In this document: positions 25,230 through 36,929 of the stretch, one piece after another
Layout: each line of letters opens with the position of its first letter
Numbering within the stretch: the first letter of the stretch is position 1
NCBI RefSeq assembly: GCF_964340395.1
Contig: NC_135555.1
Coordinates: forward strand, 19,185,615 to 19,249,614
Direction of reading: 5' to 3'
Origin: Glandiceps talaboti
Taxonomy: Eukaryota > Hemichordata > Enteropneusta > Spengelidae
DNA length: 64,000 nt
Made by a program: the position numbers and the translations under genes
The notes under the pieces: generated by a model
Told to the model about the DNA's origin: nothing
The model's database searches: none
Seen by the model: only the letters and a program-made list of their open reading frames with translations

Positions 25230-27030
25230 TCCATAAAATACACAAAGTCTAAATTATGCAATGGAAAAGAAAACGTTCCACACATGTTCCTTATGTCTAA
25301 AAATGTTTGCTTTGTTAACTCGTGTAAAATACATATACCATTTATCTCAAACATTTGCAAATGTTGTTTTTCAACAATAAACCAACAGTATAGTCTTATA
25401 AATCTAAAACAAAAACAATAATTTTTGGTGTGCAGATCTTCAAAGTAGCAACGTTTATTTTTCTTGAAAAACTTTATATCTTTTCACCAGCCAGCCTTAA
25501 CCTTTTATCAAATGGTTAACGTTTAATTGATGCCACGAAAGGGAATCATTCGAGATAGATTCAGTAAATATACACACAGCTTTCAGATCCAATTGCGAAA
25601 ACTTTGTTTGAAAATGAAATCACAATAATCATTTAACATTTGATTAAATACCATATTGGTTGATTTGATGAAAACAGATCGAGCTGATTTTCTGACATGT
25701 CTTGTCACAATTTTATGAATATCTGTAGACAGAAGTTAGATGTTGAACATTTAAGGGGAATGCACAAAAGCAAAGTTGAAGGATGACAAATTTTCAAACT
25801 ATTGTTTCCCGACATGAATAAAATTTACACCATCAACCATACATTTTCCGAAAGGTCTTTCTCTCCTCTATATCGCTATTGTGTTTTCTAATGTCAGCGA
25901 CTGAGAGTGGGTGTGTGTTTCAGGAATGAATAGAATTGTCTTGATTATCTCAAGGCGTCAATATAAATGCCTTAGACGACATCGCCTGTCAGCCGATTTT
26001 CCATTTCTATAGTGGTTCAGAACGTTCACTTCACACATACTTAAAATGGCTCTAGATTTTATTAGTCTTCATGGCTTCAAGTCCCACCCGATGTTTTTGC
26101 ATCACAAATAAGCAATCTATTGGGTTATGTGTGCCGGCGTGGTTTTCTTGCTTCTTGCAAGAAGCGCAACGCCAAGATTTCAGCTATCAACATTTTCTGC
26201 ACTATTTTCATTGACTAGACTACTACCACCCGTCTGCCCAATTCAATCTGGGGAAATGGTATGTGAGTAATTGTCATCCAATATTGCTGTACAATATTAA
26301 CTCTTGTGTACTAATGACAAGATATCAACTCTCTATTTTAGTTAAATCTTCTAGTTTAGGTTATGAAAGATCACTCTATGTCTTGAATAGGTGCACACGT
26401 CACGTTTGGCAGGGAAGAGACTCCTGTAGTGAGTCTTACAAATAATAGGCTATTCCTGGCCGCTCCATATCACCAAGTATAAGGAAAATGATATTGGAGA
26501 AATTAACTGGAGAATATAATAAGAAAAAAAACATGTCTATATGTTGTAGCATTTGGTGCCATGGTATTCTTTCAGACACAAATAATGACTTGTACAGTAT
26601 CTAGATAATCAGATAATCAGAGATTTGGTCAAAGATGAGAAGTTCAGGATTGTTCGTTGTCTATACTCAGAATCGGTTTTTAAATCAAATCAATATTTTG
26701 CTTAAAGGGTAATTAAAGCGTTGCTGAAACGATCATAAATTCATTAAGGGATATCTTAAAGCTAGGAAAAAGGTCATTGTTCTTAAAATAAGCAGGCAAA
26801 GTTAAAATATTAAGGTTAAGGTTAAAAGTTTACCACAGTAAGAAACTGAGTGCCTCCCGTATGGGCAAAACCATAGAGTTTTGGGCCTACACATTGTTGG
26901 AATGCAAAATTCTAAACTATAGCTGTTATACATGAAGTACCACCCAATTGGAAAATTAATTATATGAAACTAAATGTAATTTGAAGCTTGCACAGTTAAC
27001 ATAGCCTAATAGTCAGGTGGCTTAGCAACT
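25230..27030. other. Intergenic, nothing recognised
   Basis: AT-rich sequence without family-like exons. The only sizeable open frames (about 60 codons) look random. Confidence 0.5.
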
Positions 27031-27034
27031 GTTT

Positions 27035-29530
27035 TGTTACATGCCGGATAAAAGCACCAAATTTGGCATAAGTGTTCCTAAGGACCTACTTATTGATTTT
27101 AGGTTGGGAACCCTCTTGAATATTTGCATAAATTTGCATACATCAGAAAAAATTAAAAAGGCCACCATCAGCCATGAAAGATCATACGTTTCAGCAAAAT
27201 TACTAACTAAAAGACACTAATTTTGAATCATGAATCATGCTGGAGATCTATTTACTGATCTCATCCTGGAAGCTTTTTTTAGAATATTTGCATATATTTA
27301 TGTATATCATTAAAATTCACAATGGCCATTATTATGATTGAAAACACTTATAATTCAGGAAAATAATTTACATAAAGGCGCCAAATTTGGCATGATTTTT
27401 CCTCAGCACCTATGAAGGAGTGAATAAATTTGCATATATCAGTCAAATAAAAAATGGCTGCCATCACTTTAAAAATATATTTCTGCAAAATTAAGCATTG
27501 GAAGAAAAAAAAAACAATCTGGTGTGAGTGTTCATTACGATGTATTTAACGATAATAGCCTAGCATAGTCCTTAAATATTTGTGTAAATTTGCATACATC
27601 AGTAAAAGTCAACTATATGCTATCACATTGGAGAAATCTCATATTCCTAGTAAATAAGGTACTTTGAGAAAATGTATTCCTCAGTAGCGAAGTAAAGAGA
27701 AGTTTTCATAACATAAGTATGATTCCTATGTTGAAAATTGTTGTTTGAGCTAATATTACCAGAATGACAAAAGAAAAATAATTCTCCATATTTAACACAT
27801 TCACTACAGCAGAGATTGCTGTCATAGTAGTTTCTGAAAGAAGAGCACATGTATAAATTAGTGAAGTCAGGGGGCATCTTGACATCGACACTGAACTTTT
27901 CTATACATTCTTTTAAGAATTTACCGTTAAATTGTGAAGTTATAGTGTTTTTTTTCTTACATTCATTAGCTTTCCAAGACAGTAATATTCTTCCAGCGCT
28001 TATCAAAAGGGCTCTGAATTCTGAATTCTTCTTCCATCACATCATTCTTGTAAAATAAGAGGCAAATACCATTTTCAGTAATGGGCATTGTAGTACAGTC
28101 ATATTATGACAAGAGCCATGTGTTTCATGATTGAGCTGCTAAAAGCATGTTATTTACCAGAACTAAGGCTTTTTTTAAAAGTGTACCAAAACGTTCTGAA
28201 TTTTCTGATTTGTTTGCACATTTGCGTAAATATTTGGGGTTCTTTTCTTGGTCATTATCAAGAATTATATCAAAAGAAACATTTTGTGCTCTTAATTCAG
28301 CATGAAGTTTTGCAAATTAAGCTATTTCACAGAAATATGTGTTTGATAGTGACCATCTTATTTTTTCTGATTTATGCAAATTTATGCATGTTTTCACACA
28401 AACACTTAAGGCTAAATCTGTGATTAGGTCATATGGAACACCCATTCCAAATTTAGTTTCTTTAAGTAAGTTATTTCTCTGTAACATAGAATTGTTCCAG
28501 GTTGATACTGGTCATTTTGAAAATCAGTGATTTATGCAAATGTCTGCAAATATTCAACCGGACTCCAAGACAAAAATCAAAAGTAGGTTCCAAAGTCACA
28601 TTTGCTCATTTTTGGTGCCTTATTTCTGAGAAACATGGGATTTCTCAAGGGTGTTGGTACATGGTGGCCAATTATAATTTTACCAATTTATGCAAATGTA
28701 TGTAAATATTCAAGAGGGCCCCTTCTAAAATCAATCAGTAGGTCCTAAGGAACATTCATGCCAAATTTGGGCATGTAACAATAATCCTCAAAATTGGTGT
28801 TAGGCCAACTGACTATAATTATTAAAAAAACATTGATTATGCAAATTAACCATATAGCTTATAAGTTACAACATCAAGCTTTAAATGACACATGTACTTC
28901 TTTACCATCGACCATTTTAGTACATACACACAATTATTGAAATTTGGTTTCCATTCTTATGAAATAGCCTAATTACCGACAATCATTAATCATGCAAATT
29001 AGTCATAAAATTAAAAACTATGTCAACAGGCTTTTATAACGGATGTGCACTTTGTCATGGTTGATGTATGTGCCAAATTACATGGAATTTGAAATGTGTT
29101 TTTTAAGATATAGCTTAATTACTGAAGATCATTAATTATTCAAATTACTCATTAACGTAAAGGTTACATCATCAAACTTTGGGCATTGCTATGGTTGGTA
29201 TATGCACCAAATTCTATGAAATTGAAGCTTGCATTCTTAAGATAAAGCCAAATTACCGAACATCATTAATTATGCAAATTATTCATAAAAGCTTTAATCT
29301 AAATCAACAAACCTCACAGGACATATGCAACGACAGAGAGCAATGACATGACATATTTCATTAGCATATAGAAGATGTGTAGCAAATTTCATTATAATTG
29401 AGCCAGCCGTTTTTAAGTAAATGATGACACAAACAGACACACACACACACACACACACACACAGGCAAACGGACAGACAGACAGACAGACAGACATCGCC
29501 ATTTCAATACCTCCCCTTACGGAGGTAAAA
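27035..29530. repeat. Large inverted repeat block with ATGCAAAT octamers
   Basis: 27039-27168 and 28663-28788 are inverted copies. Each contains TGTTACATGCC, CCAAATTTGGCAT, CCTAAGGACCTACT (or its TTAGGACCTACT form), CCCTCTTGAATATTT and GGCCACCAT when read in the same sense. Between and beyond them are diverged tandem subunits centred on ATTTGCAT/ATGCAAAT. From 28838 to 29290 a second subunit type (CATTAATTATGCAAATTA) recurs four times. The block ends in (CA)n, (CAGA)n (29440-29492) and a small hairpin ACCTCC-CCTTAC-GGAGGT (29509-29526). Open frames at 27647-28705 are incidental. Confidence 0.7.
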
Positions 29531-29657
29531 ATGAAAAGTAGAAATATATTTTGTATGAGCTAAGTAAGCTAAGGTAACCAAAAACGAAGAATTCACAAAA
29601 TTAATATCAATTTCTTTTCTCTGATGTACACCCTCAGGTTTTTTCTCTAAAAAACAA

Positions 29658-29730
29658 TAAATGCAACATTGTGAAATACGAGATATCGATTCATTAAGTC
29701 GGTATATTTAATAGTTAGCTGACAATATGG
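29658..29730 (+). repeat. Dispersed repeat family D, copy 2
   Basis: GCAACATTGTGAAATACGAG then ATATCGATTCATTAAGTCGG and TAGTTAGCTGACAATA align along about 70 bp with 22087-22160. Confidence 0.75.
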
Positions 29731-30187
29731 TAATACTAAGCAAATCAATCAATACCCCATGGTTGTCATTATGTGATATCACAACAAATGCGGGTTTTCC
29801 AAATTGTACGTATTTCAGTTTAAAACATAATAAGCGATACTGGGGTAATAATTTTGTGTTATGGGAATTGTTGATTTAAGACCACTGGTGTTTAAAATCC
29901 AACTTCTGCATATAGATGTTAATCAAATTGTCACATGTCAGAAAGTCATCTCGATCAGTCTTCATCAAATCAACCAATATGGTATTAAATTAAATGTTAA
30001 ATGATTGATGTGATTTCATTTTCAAACAAACAAAGTTTTCTGAATTCGATTTGAAAGCTGTGTGTATGCCCTCGTTGCTCTCTGTCCTAAAACGTATGTT
30101 TTAGGTCTTTGCATTGATAGTGTACCATAAGCGCTGTATTATGCTGAGGCCTAGGTTTGTTCATTCGCTTATTTACACATTTGTAAT

Positions 30188-30722
30188 GGTTCTAGGACAA
30201 ATTCCCCCCGGACAAATGCCCCCCCCCCCCCCGGACAAACGCCCCCGGACAAATGCCCCCTGGACAAACGCCCCGGGTAGGATTGTCATTGCCTACGGAT
30301 AGAGATAAAAAAATCCAGATTCTGGGAATACACTTAAAATATGGTTTTATCACTTTTATTGTATAACTGACGAATAGAATAGACAGAAGATGTTCACTAA
30401 ATGTTGAATTCAACCAAATAGGGCATGACTTGGTTTTATCACTTTTATTGTATTATTACCAAAAGCGTGCTTATACAGTGATTTCGTGATAAAACCGTAT
30501 TTTTAGTTTTAAGTACACCGCCTGAAATCACGTCTTTCAATCACACTATAGTAGAAATACTAAGTAACCATAAAAATAATGCCTTTCTTGGTTGAATTGT
30601 GAGCCATAGTCCTACCGTAGGCATTTGTTGGGGGGGGGGATTTGTCCTACGGGGGCATTTGTCCGGGGGGGGGGGGGGCATTTGTCCAGGAGCATTTGTC
30701 CGGGGGGCGTTTATCCTGTTAC
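30188..30722. mobile_element. Palindromic MITE with GGACAAATGCCCCC subrepeats
   Basis: Four units of GGACAAA(T/C)(G/T)CCCC at the left end (30195-30275) are mirrored by inverted units (GGGGGCATTTGTCC) at 30640-30715. CATTTGTAAT occurs immediately outside both ends (30178-30187 and 30723-30732), a candidate 10-bp target-site duplication. The left end GGTTCTAGGACAAAT and the inverted right end GTAACAGGATAAACG are imperfect terminal repeats. The interior encodes nothing recognisable. TSD length would fit a Mutator-like or related DNA transposon (inference). Confidence 0.7.
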
Positions 30723-31329
30723 CATTTGTAATTGCTCCTACAAAATGTGTCTAATTGTCTTGAAAATCTTAGTGGGTTTTAATTATCTATGAAAGATGGG
30801 TTTACTTTTACCACATGACATTTGATATTTATAGTGTTCTGTTAATCATTCATGTGATGGAAGCCAAAATATTCCCTGAATCTGTCTCCAATGATTCACT
30901 TACGTCTAAAATGGTTACATGCCGGAACTGTACATTTTCCCCCGTAATAGGGTGCCTTGGTGCGATACACCAAATTACTGCATGACTGTGAGGGCGCTGG
31001 GTGTATTGTAAATACTTTTTTTCTTTTTTCTTTTTTTTTATTAATTTCCAAAACAACTGCAAGACAATACAAAGGCAAACAATACATTACAGAGAAAACA
31101 CAGGACGTACAAACAGAGAGGGGGAGGGTTAGTTAACTTAATTAAATAAATTAATACATGGGATTGGAAATAATTACAATTGATAAAGAATAATGTAACA
31201 ATATCTTGAACAGAAATATCCGTCTGTAATGAAAGGACTAAGCACAGAATCCTAACTTAATCACAGGAAAACACCCAATCCCCACTCAGTTGAAAAAAAC
31301 CAGTTGCATGACTTACAGTAACGTAATAA

Positions 31330-34300
31330 TTACAAAACTAATGATTCCCATTTGTGCTCCAGGGCTCCTCTGCGCGCAAATTTAATTTCCATATCCTTAA
31401 CACTTTTGAGATAACTAATAAATGAATCAAAATTGGAGTCTGGACGTCTTTCAATTAACCTAGCTTTATACAAAAAAAATTTGCCCAAGATGATAAGGTG
31501 ATTGACTAAATTGAAGATTTTGTCGCTAATGTCAAACTTACCAAAAATCACATCTGACATAGACAAATGAATATCAGGAACAAAATTAAGGAGTAAAATA
31601 AACTTGTCCCAAAATACTTTAGCTGCAGGACACTCCCAAAGGAGGTGATGTAAATCTTCATTTTCAGGGCACCAGTTGCAACAACTAGTGTCTTTAATTC
31701 CCCATGTATTTAATTTCTGGTTTGTGGCGAGAATGTTATGCAAGATTTTAAACTGAAAATTTCTGATTTTTTCCTCCGTGGTTACCCTAAATGAAAGATT
31801 CCATATAGTTTTCCAGTCAAACTGTGAACAATCAAAGGAGGAATCCCATTTCCCCAATACAGTTGGGGCTTGAAAAACAGAGTGTAATAACAAATCATAT
31901 ACTTCCTTTGTAGTAACCTTATCAAGTAGTTTTCCTCCAACTTTCGGAACAAAGCGATTCACATTAGGTGTTTGAATAATATTGGGACTATGTGATCTCA
32001 TCTCTGTCTTCCATTTACGTGGGATTGCATCTAGTAAACCAGCATAAGATAAAAAGTCAATTTGAACATGGAATTTCTGTTTGAAATCATTCCAAGAGAG
32101 AATATTACCATAGGGATCAAACAGATCCTTAATGTATAATATACCCCGATCATACAGCCTTCTATAAAACACTGATTTTCCGCCAATCCTAATATGTGAA
32201 TTATTCCAAATAATCTCCTGAGCTATATCAAGACTGGTTGACGGTTTCTTCCTATATACTTTTGAAAGCGTAAACCAACTGTTTAACGCCTCTTTGTAAA
32301 ACAAAGGCAAGTGACCTAAGCCTAAACAAGAGGGATCAAAGTTGCAGCAAAGAAGAAATCTAAGACCACCAATTTTATTAAAATAAAATTTAGGAATTAT
32401 TGACCATGAAGCAGTAGATTCTAAAAGGCGTTTTAGCCACATCACTTTTATTGCCTGATCAGTAATGGCTATTGATGGTAATTTAAGACCCCCTTCTGAA
32501 ATTTGACCAATCATAGTACTCCATTTCACTTGAGGTCTTTTATTATTCCAAATGAAAGAATTAATAAGTTTCTGAGCTGCAAATTTGATATCCTGAGGAA
32601 TAACTAAAGAAGACATTTGGTAAATAAACTGGGAAATCCCAAAAGTCTTTGAAAGAAGGATTTTACCCCTAAACCCAATATCCCTGCTAGACCAAATATT
32701 TAGCTTTGTCCTCAGAGTAGAATCAGTTTTACCAAAATTATTCTCTAAGTTTGCCGTACTATTATATGATAAATAGATTCCAAGAAGTTTAACTGATTCT
32801 GAAGTGGGGGTCAAGCTGCATATTTTATCTTTACACTTACGCAGGGAGCCCATATAAACAAGTTCTGTTTTTGCATTGTTGATTTTAAGACCTGAACAAA
32901 TAGAAAACAGCTGAATAACTGATAAACATGCAATAACAGAATCTTTGTCACTGAGGAGGATTGACATATCGTCTGCAAATAAAGCCATTTTTGTGCTATT
33001 GTTTTCAGGGAGTTTTACCCCTTTTATCTCCTCGGTATTTCTGACAGCAATGGCGAGGAGCTCTATTGACATAATAAAAAGGATCGTAGACAGGGGGCAC
33101 CCTTGCCTAATACCTCTAGAAGGACTGAACCAACCGGTGGAGTGACCATTATTTAAAACACAACTTTTTATATTAGTGTAAAAAACCTTAACCCATTTAA
33201 TAACCGAGGGACCAAACCCAAACAGATTCAAAGACTTGAACATAAGCGGCCACTCTAGGCTATCGTATGCCTTCTCTAAATCTACAAGTAGTACGACACC
33301 TGGGATATTTGTCATTTTTGTGTACTCAAGACAATCGCGAATAAGGTGAATGTTTTCTGCAATATTCCTACCCTTAATGAAAGCCCTTTGATCAGGGTGA
33401 ATTACTGAAGAAACGACACTGCTCATTCTCTTAGCAATTGCTTTACTAGCAACTTTATAGTCAATGTTGAGGAGTGAAATTGGTCTCCAGTTCTTGATTT
33501 TTTCAAGCGTCTGACCGGACTTTGGAATTAAACTAATTACCGCTTCACATTGCGAAGTAGACATTTCGCCTTGATTAAAAGCATAATTAAGGGCGGCCGT
33601 GAAATGGTCTCCCAAATCATCCCATAGAGCAAAATAGAATTCTACCGAAAGGCCATCCGAGCCTGGCGACTTATTTTTTTGCATTGACTTCAATATTTCA
33701 TAACATTCTTTGTTTGAAAGTATGCCTTCGCAACTTTGTGCATCTTCTGGACGTAATTTAGGAATACGGTTTACGTTGAAGAAGTTTGTATTGATAACGG
33801 GGTCATTCATGTCCGGAGAAGTTGTTTTGTAAAGCTTACTATAAAAATGCTTAATATAACTTAGTAAATCACTTCTCTCCGAAATCCGAGTACCATCGTC
33901 ATGCGTAAGTTCCTTAATTGTTTTCCTAGACGAGTTTTTGGATTCCAAGTTAAGAAAATATTTTGTGCTTTTCTCCCCTTCCTCATACCAGCGCGCTTTT
34001 GACCTTATTGCTGCTGCTTTGGATTTATAAATATATATTGACTCTAACTGCTGTTTATAGTCATTGTATTCATTGAGGACACGCTCGTCAAGATTTTCAT
34101 TAATAAGCGCTTCAAGTCGAGAAATTTGAGAAGTTATTTTCTTTTCTTGGTCTCTTAATTCGCGGGCTTTGTTACGACTATACTTCATTGACATTTCCTT
34201 TACCTTAAATTTAAAGAATTCCCAACGTGATTTTGGATTACCGTCGTGATCGTTAAGGATGCTATTCACAAGTTGACGGACTTCCATTATGTAATCTTCT

Positions 34301-35216
34301 TGAATTAAATGACTATTATTGAATTTCCAAAAACCCGGTCCACGAGCGTCAGCTGTAGAATTTAAAGACAAAGAGACAAGACTGTGGTCAGTCATAATAG
34401 CTGGTGTGATGTCACAATTCATCAAATACGATTTCCAGGTGCGCGGGACAAAGAAATAATCAAGCCGGGAGGCTGATCTCCCCCTTCGCCACGTATACTG
34501 TACTCTACCAGGGTGAAGCAGACGAAATGCATCTACACAGTGATTTGTGGTTAAAAAACGAAAAACTGCCTTTCTCGATTTTTTTTTATCATCGATAGTA
34601 CCCACCCCCATAGAGCAACGATCCTGTTCCGGGTCCATTGCAATATTGAAATCACCTCCACACAGAATTGGCAAATGTGGAAAATTCAAACTAAGATGCT
34701 GACTTAACTTGTCAATAACATTAATTTGTTCTGTTCCCGCATTGGGTAAATACACATTTACTAACACGAAATGACGTTTGTTGCATTTAACTTCAGTGGC
34801 TACATAACTTCCATCTGTACTAAAATGAATTTCATAATGTCAAAACTGTGGTTTTTCTTGAAAAGAATTGACACATCCCGGCTACGATTTGTCCCGTGGC
34901 TAAAAAACATATCACTTCCCCATTCCTTCTGCCAATACCTTTCTGATTGAACGGTGCTATGACATTCTTGCAAAAATACAACATCCACTTTTTTACTTTT
35001 CAAAAAATTGAAAATACATTTCCTTTTCCTTTCATCACCTAACCCTCTCACATTCAAAGAAAGAAATTTAAGACAATCCAAAACTACACAAAACACGCAA
35101 CAAAAAAGTGCGACACGGGAAGGGCACACTAAAGGTGGCCCAAACAAGAGAAAAACTGCAGAGAAGACGCAAGCAAAAAAATAAATAAAGCAGCAAGGTG
35201 TACAAAAAGGAAGCAC
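31330..35216 (-). pseudogene. LINE ORF2: endonuclease, reverse transcriptase, zinc-knuckle (one frameshift)
   Basis: This is the replicase of the element. The APE-type endonuclease comes first: LSLNVRGLGDERKR and FLQECHS (35073-34950), then GGDFNIAMDPEQDR, SRLDYFFVP and MTDHSLVSLSL. The reverse transcriptase follows: KSPGSDGLSVEFY, LIPKSGQTLEKIKNWRPISL, HPDQRAFIKGRNI, LVDLEKAYDSLEW, GIRQGCPLS and the catalytic FADD (32979-32965), then the thumb SGLKINNAKTE. Near the C terminus, CCNWCPENEDLHHLLWEC is a cysteine/histidine knuckle typical of this LINE group. The frame changes near 34840 between NHSFD and the continuation, and the first frame stops at 34800. Everything after is open for 1145 codons from the internal Met at 34767. 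The true start codon is unclear; the leader upstream of about 35080 is hydrophobic and probably not translated as part of it. Confidence 0.92.
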
Positions 35217-35331
35217 CTCCTCCCAACAAAAACAAACTAGAGATTACACAGGGGGATATCACTATTCAATACAGTATCATAGTAATTTGGAGACCCGTTA
35301 AAGTTACATGTACAAAACACTCTTAATTGTT

Positions 35332-36063
35332 CTATTCCCGCAAAGTTTTTACTCTGCCTTCTGAGTCTCTATACTTCAGGATAGCAGGGTAGGCGATAAA
35401 CGGCTTCCAAGATGGGTGATCCCTTTTCAATTTTTTCAGAGCTGGTAATAACGCCCGGCGTTCTACACGGAGTTTTGGTGAAAAATCTTGAGAGATGAAA
35501 ATGTTATTGCCTTGGAATGGGTTTCCTTTTAAAGTGGTTGCAGCTCTCGATAGAATCATTTCTTTTTCATCAGTTCTCACAAATGCAACGTGTATAAGGC
35601 GTGGCTTCGTGTCCTTGTTGTTTCGATTTTGTATCGGTGTACGGTGCGCTCTTTGTATATCTACTTTGGCATTTTCCAGCTTCATATGCTCCCATACAAA
35701 CTTCTTAATAAATTCTGTACAAGATTCACCTTCCACTTTTTCAGGCACGTTATAAAACACCAGGTTATTCCTTCTCAGTCTATTAGCGAAATCATCATGC
35801 TCCTCTATTAACTTACTTACATCCGCTCTCTCAGCTTTTGAAATTTTCATTTCACTCACTTCTTTCTGAGTATATTCCAAGGACTCTCGAAGCTCTCCAC
35901 ATTCTTGTTTAACAGACGATACCACTCGAATCAACTCATCTAAACGTGCGTCAATGACATCCAGCTTTGATAAACTTGCAATGATAAAATCGAGTTTACC
36001 TTCATTGGAAACAAGGTCACTTGCAACAGGTGTGCTCGCAGGAGATCTTTTGTCCATGACCAT
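35332..36063 (-). CDS. LINE ORF1: coiled-coil and RNA-binding chaperone protein, 243 aa
   Basis: The L1 ORF1p-type nucleic-acid chaperone binds the element RNA. Residues about 25-95 are a heptad-rich helix (LDFIIASLSKLDVIDARLDE, then LRESLEYTQKEVSEMKISKA), fitting the trimerising coiled coil. Residues about 95-170 (RRNNLVFYNVPEKVEGES through RLIHVAFVRTDEKEM) match the RRM of the Transposase_22 family. Residues about 175-243 (IFISQDFSPKLRVERRALLP) match its C-terminal domain. The frame is intact from ATG (36063) to stop (35332). Relatedness to L1/Tx1 elements rests on architecture; clade assignment needs a tree. Confidence 0.88.
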   Translation of the reverse strand: MVMDKRSPASTPVASDLVSNEGKLDFIIASLSKLDVIDARLDELIRVVSSVKQECGELRESLEYTQKEVSEMKISKAERADVSKLIEEHDDFANRLRRNNLVFYNVPEKVEGESCTEFIKKFVWEHMKLENAKVDIQRAHRTPIQNRNNKDTKPRLIHVAFVRTDEKEMILSRAATTLKGNPFQGNNIFISQDFSPKLRVERRALLPALKKLKRDHPSWKPFIAYPAILKYRDSEGRVKTLRE

Positions 36064-36149
36064 TGTTTTACATGGTGGTAAATACTTTAAATAATTGTCA
36101 TTGCTAAGAATACAAACTTATATAAACCGTATTGTATAGAATGGATGGT

Positions 36150-36700
36150 GTCCACAGTATATGAGGGTCAGACTGATATCTCTCTGATATCTGTGATGAG
36201 ATCTTCAATATATCTACACACCCTCTAACCACGGAAGTATAACTTCCATGCTCTAACAAAGTTTCAGCTTAATGTCACTATAGCACTTGACCCAAATCGC
36301 ACACCTGTGGTGTGAGCACTTCAATTTGAACAATTTCCTACTTACCATTATTATAAAGATCGCATCAAATAAGAAGGCAATCGGTCTCATGGTTTTTGAC
36401 TTTGTTAGTCACCATAAACCAACCGATCAGTCAGTCAGTCAGTCAGTCAGTCAGTCAGTCAGTCAGTCAGACAGACAGACAGACAGTCAGTCAGTCAGTG
36501 ATGAGACAGAGACAAATACAGGCAGACATACATACATACATACATACGTACATACACACATGTACGTACATAATATTCATCATGCCTAAAGTACTAACGT
36601 AGCTCAGGCTCTTCAATTATGCCATAAAATAACCGACAGCGCTAGCAGACACCTTATATATTTCAATGTGTTTTATTATTGTACTCTTTATGTAAATTTA
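36150..36700. repeat. Dispersed repeat family C, copy with complete order
   Basis: 5' half 36170-36400 (CTGTGATGAGATCTTC, CACACCTGTGGTGTGAGCAC, CGCATCAAATAAGAAGGCAA). Microsatellite core 36426-36550 in the order (CAGT)n, (CAGA)n, (CAGT)n, (CATA)n. 3' half 36605-36695 (AATAACCGACAGCGCTAGCA, GTGTTTTATTATTGTACTC). The reading frames at 36287-36602 are artefacts of the core. Confidence 0.7.
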
Positions 36701-36807
36701 TTAATACTTACAATATAAATACAAATATTAGACATTATTAATTTCTTCTGCTTCAAAATGTCATGCTCATTGCCAAAATATAAACTGACATGAACTTGAA
36801 GCAAATG

Positions 36808-36929
36808 ACAAAGTTACAGTCAACATAACAAACTGAGCAGTTAAATCTGGTATCCATGGAAACACATATGACGAAGTTAGTCAATATAACAAACTGAGCA
36901 GTTAAAATCTGGTATCCATGGAAACACAT
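36808..36929. repeat. Tandem duplication, ~62-bp unit, 2 copies
   Basis: Both halves share AACAAACTGAGCAGTTAAA and TCTGGTATCCATGGAAACAC. Each contains the palindrome TCCATGGA. Confidence 0.9.

Larger units (their letters stand above)
31019..36077 (-). mobile_element. Nearly full-length L1/Tx1-like LINE, with target-site duplication
   Basis: The copy is about 5.06 kb on the minus strand, in the order ORF1 (36063-35332), a gap of about 115-260 bp, ORF2 (about 35073-31330), a 3' UTR of about 290 bp and an A-rich tail (31040-31019). GTAAATACTTT lies directly outside both ends, at 31008-31018 and 36078-36088, an 11-bp duplication typical of target-primed reverse transcription. Only about 14 bp precede the ORF1 ATG, so the 5' UTR is short or slightly truncated. 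One frameshift in ORF2 is the only lesion I found, so the insertion looks recent. It lies between two host genes, in the same orientation as both. Confidence 0.9.

Noticed and set aside
32945-33145. Plus-strand frame within the LINE
   Set aside because: Antisense shadow of ORF2; likewise 35495-35811 over ORF1.
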